Assembly: GCF_002113375.1 (NCBI RefSeq)
Contig: NZ_NEHO01000027.1
Span: forward strand, 1-52,865
Length of the DNA: 52,865 nt
Direction: 5' to 3'
From: Pseudomonas sp. R37(2017)
GTDB lineage: Bacteria; Pseudomonadota; Gammaproteobacteria; Pseudomonadales; Pseudomonadaceae
The number at the start of each line of letters is the position of its first letter. Position 1 is the stretch's first letter. Below, piece after piece: positions 49,300 through 52,865 of this stretch. The translations under genes and the position numbers were made by a program. Below the pieces are notes generated by a model. That model ran no database searches and had not been told where the DNA came from. It saw only the letters and a list, made by a program, of their open reading frames with translations.

Positions 49300-49354
49300 C
49301 CCCGCTCAAGTCCCCGGAAAACGACACCAACGCGCGCAGGTCGTTGCGGTTCAT
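49220..49354 (-). CDS. Possible small protein, 44 residues, overlapping the dinB end
   Basis: A minus-strand ATG at 49354 opens a 44-codon frame beginning MNRNDLRALVSFSGDLSGVN and containing DPAERWLRSKIAQHM. Its polar, helix-prone composition looks like real protein rather than a shadow frame, and it overlaps the unusual C-terminal extension of the DinB protein by 80 bp. The ribosome-binding site is weak. It could be a genuine small gene or the remnant of a longer one; I do not know a function. Confidence 0.4.
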   Translation of the reverse strand: MNRNDLRALVSFSGDLSGVNDNDPAERWLRSKIAQHMAAPPSGQ

Positions 49355-49385
49355 GGTGGAAGGCTCGCTGGGGGCTGGGGTCCAT

Positions 49386-49474
49386 TGTAGGAGCGAGCAT
49401 GCTCGCGATTGCGGTGTGCCGGCTACATGGATGTCGAATGTGCTGCCGTCATCGCGAGCGGGCTCGCTCCTACA
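49386..49474. repeat. REP palindrome, GTAGGAGC type
   Basis: Arms TGTAGGAGCGAGCATGCTCG and CGAGCGGGCTCGCTCCTACA enclose a centre CGGCTACATGGATGTCG. It lies 3 bp from the stop codon of the convergent LysR gene. Confidence 0.92.
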
Positions 49475-49477
49475 GGG

Positions 49478-50377
49478 TCAGGGGGTGGATTCAGGTTCGG
49501 TCAGCATTTTGCGGAAGGTCTCCACCAGCGGCCGCAAATTGATCCGGTGCCATGCCGCCCACAACGGACGAGTGAAGCAAATCCATGGTATTTCCCGCAG
49601 CACCACGCCCGGTGGGGCGTTGCGGCTCAAGCCCTTCTGAATCATGGCGATGCCCAGCCCCGAGGCCACCAGAGCCATTGCGGTGAAGGGGCCGGTGGCT
49701 TCCATGCGGATATCCGGGGTGAAGCCTGCGCGGATGCAGGCGCTGACGAAGTTTTCCCGGCTGGTGACATTCTGGTGGTGCTGCACGCCGATCCACTCCT
49801 GGTCGACGAGGTCGGCCGGGGTCAGCACAGTCTGCTGCGCCAGCGGATGGTGCTCGGGCAGGGCCAGCAGCATCGGGTCGTCCAGCACCTGAAAACCCAG
49901 CAGGTCCGGGTCATCAACGCTCGGTGGTTCGCTGACCAGGGCGATGTCCAGGCTGCGCTGGCGCAAGCCCTCGAGTTGTTCGGCCGAGCTCTGGTTGTAC
50001 AGCGCCACGTGTACGTTCGGCCGGTTGACCCGCAATACGCGCAAGGCATTGGGCAGCACCCCGGCGTGCATGGCGTTTTCGATGTAGCCGATGCACAAGC
50101 CGCCTTCTTCACCGCGTCCCAGGCGTTTGCCAAGGGACTCCAGGCGATTGGCGTGGGTCAGCAGGGCGCGGGTTTCGGCGAGGAAGGTCTGGCCGTCGCG
50201 GGTCAGGCGGATGCGTTGCTGGCTGCGCTCGAACAGGGTCAGGCCCAGGCGTTCTTCGAGCTGGGCGATCTGTCGGCTCAGGGGCGACTGGGAAATGTGC
50301 AGGCGTTCGGCGGCGCGTCCGACGTGTTCTTCCTCGGCGACGGCTACGAAGTAGCGCAATTGGCGGATGTCGATCAT
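49478..50377 (-). CDS. LysR-family transcriptional regulator
   Basis: This 299-residue regulator has an N-terminal HTH (MIDIRQLRYFVAVAEEEHVG, RAAERLHISQSPLSRQIAQL) and an effector domain from about 90. The start at 50377 gives the standard MIDIRQLRYF LysR beginning after TTAAGGTCTTAC; a start 20 codons upstream is disfavoured. It is divergent from the aldo/keto reductase operon across 116 bp containing a strong inverted repeat (50425-50448), and probably activates that operon. Confidence 0.91.
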   Translation of the reverse strand: MIDIRQLRYFVAVAEEEHVGRAAERLHISQSPLSRQIAQLEERLGLTLFERSQQRIRLTRDGQTFLAETRALLTHANRLESLGKRLGRGEEGGLCIGYIENAMHAGVLPNALRVLRVNRPNVHVALYNQSSAEQLEGLRQRSLDIALVSEPPSVDDPDLLGFQVLDDPMLLALPEHHPLAQQTVLTPADLVDQEWIGVQHHQNVTSRENFVSACIRAGFTPDIRMEATGPFTAMALVASGLGIAMIQKGLSRNAPPGVVLREIPWICFTRPLWAAWHRINLRPLVETFRKMLTEPESTP

Positions 50378-50424
50378 GTAAGACCTTAAGGGACTCAAGT
50401 TTTGCAGATTATGTCTTGGACGGT

Positions 50425-50448
50425 CAGATCCTCGCAATCTAGGATCTG
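50425..50448. promoter_or_regulatory. Inverted repeat, probable LysR operator
   Basis: CAGATCCT (50425-50432) and AGGATCTG (50441-50448) are perfect 8-bp arms separated by 8 bp and contain a T-N11-A match (T 50429, A 50441), the LysR consensus shape. It lies midway between the LysR and aldo/keto reductase starts. Confidence 0.6.
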
Positions 50449-50493
50449 CTCAACGGTCAGCCAACTGACCCCTGACACTCAAGAGGATTCACC

Positions 50494-51510
50494 ATGAGCT
50501 TGAAAGACAAACTGCCCGGCGCGCTGGGTTTCGGCACAGCGCCGCTGGGCAACATGTTCCGCGCCATCCCGGAAGAAGAGGCGCAGGCGACGGTCCACGC
50601 CGCCTGGGATGCCGGTGTGCGTTACTTCGATACCGCGCCGTTCTACGGCTCGGGCCTGTCGGAGATTCGCCTGGGCACCGCGCTGTCGCGCTACAACCGT
50701 GACGACTATGTGCTCAGCAGCAAGGTCGGCCGGGTGATTCTCGATGAAGTCGAAGACGCCGCTGCCCGTGATCTGGGCGAGAAGAGCGGGGTGTTCGAGC
50801 ACGGGCGCCCGAACAGGATCGTCAACGACTACAGCGCCGACGCGACCCTGCGTTCGATCGAAGACAGCCTCAAACGCTTGCAAACCGATCGCCTGGACAT
50901 CGTCTGGGTGCACGACATCGCCCAGGATTTCTACGGCGATCAGTGGCTGGAGTACTTCAACCAGGCCCGTACCGGTGCCTTCAAAGTGCTGACCCGCCTG
51001 CGTGAAGAGGGTGTGATCAAGGCCTGGGGCCTGGGCGTGAACAAGGTTGAGCCATGCGAATTGACCCTTGATCTGAGCGAAGCGCAGCCGGACGGTTTTC
51101 TGCTGGCGGGTCGCTACACTCTTCTCGATCATGATCGCGCCTTGCAGCGTTTGATGGACGCCGCCCTGGCGCAGAACGTCGAAATCGTGGTCGGCGGTCC
51201 TTACAGCTCGGGCATTCTGGCCGGTGGTGCACACTTCGAATACCAGAAGGCCAGCCCGGCGATCATCGGCAAGGTCGAGCAAATCAAACGCATCGCCGCG
51301 GCCCACGGTGTCGATATCAAGGCAGCGGCGTTGCAATTCTCGTTGGCTAACCCGGCGGTCGCCGCGGTGATTCCCGGTTCCAGCCGCCCGCAGCGAATTG
51401 CCGAAGACGTGGCCGCGTTGTCGGCGGTGATTCCCGCTGCGTTCTGGCAGGCGATGCGTGAGGCGAAGCTGGTTTCCGAGCGCGCACCCTTGCCTCTCAT
51501 TGGAGCTTGA
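50494..51510 (+). CDS. Aldo/keto reductase (D-threo-aldose 1-dehydrogenase-like)
   Basis: This 338-residue NAD(P)-dependent TIM-barrel enzyme has the catalytic tetrad: Asp in YFDTAPFYG, Tyr in the same segment, Lys in LSSKVGR, and His in IVWVHDI. Cofactor contacts appear in AVIPGSSRPQRIAEDV. The GTAPLGNMFR N-terminus and the long insertion around GVFEHGRPNR fit the L-fucose/D-threo-aldose dehydrogenase subgroup, which oxidises sugars to lactones; pyridoxal dehydrogenase relatives are also similar. The ATG follows AAGAGGATTCACC. First gene of an operon with an SDR and SRPBCC protein. Confidence 0.87.
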   Translation: MSLKDKLPGALGFGTAPLGNMFRAIPEEEAQATVHAAWDAGVRYFDTAPFYGSGLSEIRLGTALSRYNRDDYVLSSKVGRVILDEVEDAAARDLGEKSGVFEHGRPNRIVNDYSADATLRSIEDSLKRLQTDRLDIVWVHDIAQDFYGDQWLEYFNQARTGAFKVLTRLREEGVIKAWGLGVNKVEPCELTLDLSEAQPDGFLLAGRYTLLDHDRALQRLMDAALAQNVEIVVGGPYSSGILAGGAHFEYQKASPAIIGKVEQIKRIAAAHGVDIKAAALQFSLANPAVAAVIPGSSRPQRIAEDVAALSAVIPAAFWQAMREAKLVSERAPLPLIGA

Positions 51511-51512
51511 GC

Positions 51513-52310
51513 ATGAAGATTGATTTGAGCGCAAAACTGGCAATTGTCAGCGGCAGCACCGCCGGCATCGGCCTGGGTATCAGCAAGGCACTGGCCGAAT
51601 CCGGCGCCACGGTGGTGGTGGTCGGCCGCGAGACGGCCAAGGTCGAGCAGGCATTGGCGAGCATTCGCCAGAGCGTGCCGGGTGCACAGTTGCGCGGCCT
51701 GACCGCGGACCTGGGCACCGCCGAAGGCGCCGCGAAACTGTTCGCCGCCGAGCCACGGGCCGACATTCTGGTGAACAACCTCGGGATCTTCAACGAGGTG
51801 GATTTTTTCGACACGCCTGACAGTGAGTGGACGCGGTTCTATGAGGTCAACGTGATCTCGGGTGTGCGTCTGTCGCGGCATTATGTGCCGGCCATGGTCG
51901 AGCAGGGTTGGGGGCGGGTGATTTTCCTGTCATCGGAGTCCGGGGTCGCGATCCCGGCCGACATGCTCAACTACGGCGTGACCAAAAGCGCCAACCTGGC
52001 GGTATCCCATGGCCTGGCCAAGCGTCTGGCGGGCACGGGTGTGACGGTCAACGCGATCCTGCCTGGCCCGACTTTGACCGATGGCCTGGAGCAGATGCTC
52101 AAGGACGCTACAGCCGAATCAGGGCGCAGTGTTCGGGAAGAAGCCGACGCTTTTGTGCGCAAGGCCCGTCCAAGTTCGATCATCCAGCGCGTGGCGGATG
52201 TCGAGGAGGTTGCCAATCTGGTGGCCTACATCGCTTCGCCGCTGTCCTCGGCCACCACCGGCGCGGCCCTGCGGGTCGACGGCGGCGTGGTCGACAGTCT
52301 GGCGATCTGA
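51513..52310 (+). CDS. Short-chain dehydrogenase/reductase
   Basis: This 265-residue NAD(P)-dependent SDR has the cofactor motif SGSTAGIGLG (residues 13-22), NNLG (88-91), and the catalytic Ser141, Tyr154 and Lys158 (YGVTK). It starts 2 bp after the reductase stop. Together with the aldo/keto reductase and an SRPBCC protein it probably handles a carbonyl or sugar substrate; the exact reaction is unknown. Confidence 0.9.
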   Translation: MKIDLSAKLAIVSGSTAGIGLGISKALAESGATVVVVGRETAKVEQALASIRQSVPGAQLRGLTADLGTAEGAAKLFAAEPRADILVNNLGIFNEVDFFDTPDSEWTRFYEVNVISGVRLSRHYVPAMVEQGWGRVIFLSSESGVAIPADMLNYGVTKSANLAVSHGLAKRLAGTGVTVNAILPGPTLTDGLEQMLKDATAESGRSVREEADAFVRKARPSSIIQRVADVEEVANLVAYIASPLSSATTGAALRVDGGVVDSLAI

Positions 52311-52336
52311 ACCTTATTGATCAGAGAGAATATTTC

Positions 52337-52747
52337 ATGGCAACTGCATCAGCTTTCATCGACATCCCGGCTTCGGCCGAACAGATCTGGCAATTGATCG
52401 GCGGTTTCAACTCGCTGCCGGACTGGCTGCCGTTCATTCCCAAGAGCGAACTCAGCGAAGGCGGGCGCGTGCGCAGCCTGCAAACGGTGGATGGCGCAGT
52501 CGTGGTCGAGCGCCTGCAAGCGTTCGACAACGTGGGCCAAACCTACAGCTACTCGATTTTGCAGGCACCCTTTCCGGCGACTGACTATCTGTCGACGATC
52601 AAGGTTGAAGCACAAGGCGAGGGCGCGCGGGTGACCTGGTCCGGGCGGTTCGAACCGGTGGGTGTGAGCAACGAGGAAGTGGAGGCGTTGTTCACCGGCA
52701 TCTATCGGGGTGGGCTTGAGGCGCTGCGAGCCAACTACCCGGCCTGA
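52337..52747 (+). CDS. SRPBCC family protein (polyketide cyclase/START-like)
   Basis: This 136-residue helix-grip fold protein opens ASAFIDIPASAEQIWQLIGG with FNSLPDWLPFIPKSEL and an RVTWSGRFEPVG strand, all typical of SRPBCC ligand-binding proteins related to MxaD and polyketide cyclases. No catalytic residue can be pinned. It follows the SDR by 26 bp and ends the operon. The ATG follows AGAGAGAATATTTC. Confidence 0.86.
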   Translation: MATASAFIDIPASAEQIWQLIGGFNSLPDWLPFIPKSELSEGGRVRSLQTVDGAVVVERLQAFDNVGQTYSYSILQAPFPATDYLSTIKVEAQGEGARVTWSGRFEPVGVSNEEVEALFTGIYRGGLEALRANYPA

Positions 52748-52846
52748 CCGTCAAATCACCCATCCCCTAATGAAATGGCTACCCCCGCCGCACCCCCTGT
52801 GATCGCTCACTAAGCTTTCACAGGGGGCTAATCGGAGATCATTGCC

Positions 52847-52865
52847 ATGAACAACGTTGCTATCG
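52847..52865 (+). CDS. Start of a further gene, truncated by the window
   Basis: An ATG at 52847 follows CGGAGATCATTGCC and opens MNNVAI before the window ends. The spacing and ribosome-binding site look genuine; no function can be inferred from six codons. Confidence 0.5.

Overview
The window looks like chromosome of a fluorescens-group Pseudomonas. The coding DNA is GC-rich, short palindromic REP repeats of the Pseudomonas type (GTAGGAGCGAGC / GTGGGAGCGAGC) fill many gaps, and many gene families are typical of soil pseudomonads: DppA, DUF2388, the MXKDX repeat protein, and many solute-binding proteins and LysR regulators. I see no rRNA, tRNA, CRISPR array, phage or intact insertion sequence. 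All identifications come from reading motifs and comparing with remembered families; no search was run.

Layout. 1-4066: dipeptide transport (dppB start, dppA), an XRE-cupin regulator and an M24 peptidase, with matching palindromic sites at the two outer promoters. 4140-7370: a four-gene PhnDCEE-type transporter whose binding protein resembles the 'putative selenate' group. A 135-bp-period REP array separates it from a cystathionine gamma-lyase/beta-synthase pair (8003-10554). 10829-15523: a compact forward operon of flavin monooxygenase, RidA-like protein, DUF1028, M20 deacylase and an orphan polyamine-type binding protein, followed by an NCS1 permease (15971-17386) and a diguanylate cyclase (17512-18579). 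18808-22265: a YiaV/YiaW-like pair, a VIT-like membrane protein, a sterol-desaturase-family protein and a possible 27-residue membrane peptide.

22328-29048 is the most distinctive block. An Lrp/AsnC regulator is divergent from a 1015-residue protein that joins a hydroxylysine-kinase-like APH domain, an M23/LytM domain with intact metal ligands, and a class III aminotransferase domain of the phospho-lyase type. A complete polar amino acid ABC transporter follows. Both promoters carry two copies of a CCGACATTGTGTCGG-like palindrome spaced exactly 21 bp apart, which suggests one regulon. The likely job is import of a hydroxylated amine or amino acid, phosphorylation, and removal of phosphate and ammonia in one polypeptide.

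29116-31847: DUF899, a two-winged-helix regulator and a small beta-propeller protein. 31899-32079 on the minus strand holds a promoter-like sequence, a 5' hairpin and an intrinsic terminator: a candidate small RNA of about 145 nt. 32076-40745 is a set of amide-bond hydrolases (P1 peptidase, YtcJ-like amidohydrolase, C45 acyltransferase/hydrolase) with a PotF-like binding protein, LuxR and LysR regulators and an MHS transporter. 40770-43711: an RNA methyltransferase-like protein, a cytochrome b / molybdopterin enzyme pair and an MXKDX repeat protein. 43966-49354: a single-domain response regulator, HAD phosphatase, ICMT-like protein, PLP dehydratase, DUF2388, LhgO-like oxidase and DinB. 49478-52747: a LysR regulator divergent from an aldo/keto reductase, SDR and SRPBCC operon. 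A further gene starts at 52847 and runs off the end.

REP elements fall into two sequence types, and the GTGGGAGC type is confined to about 31.8-41.9 kb.
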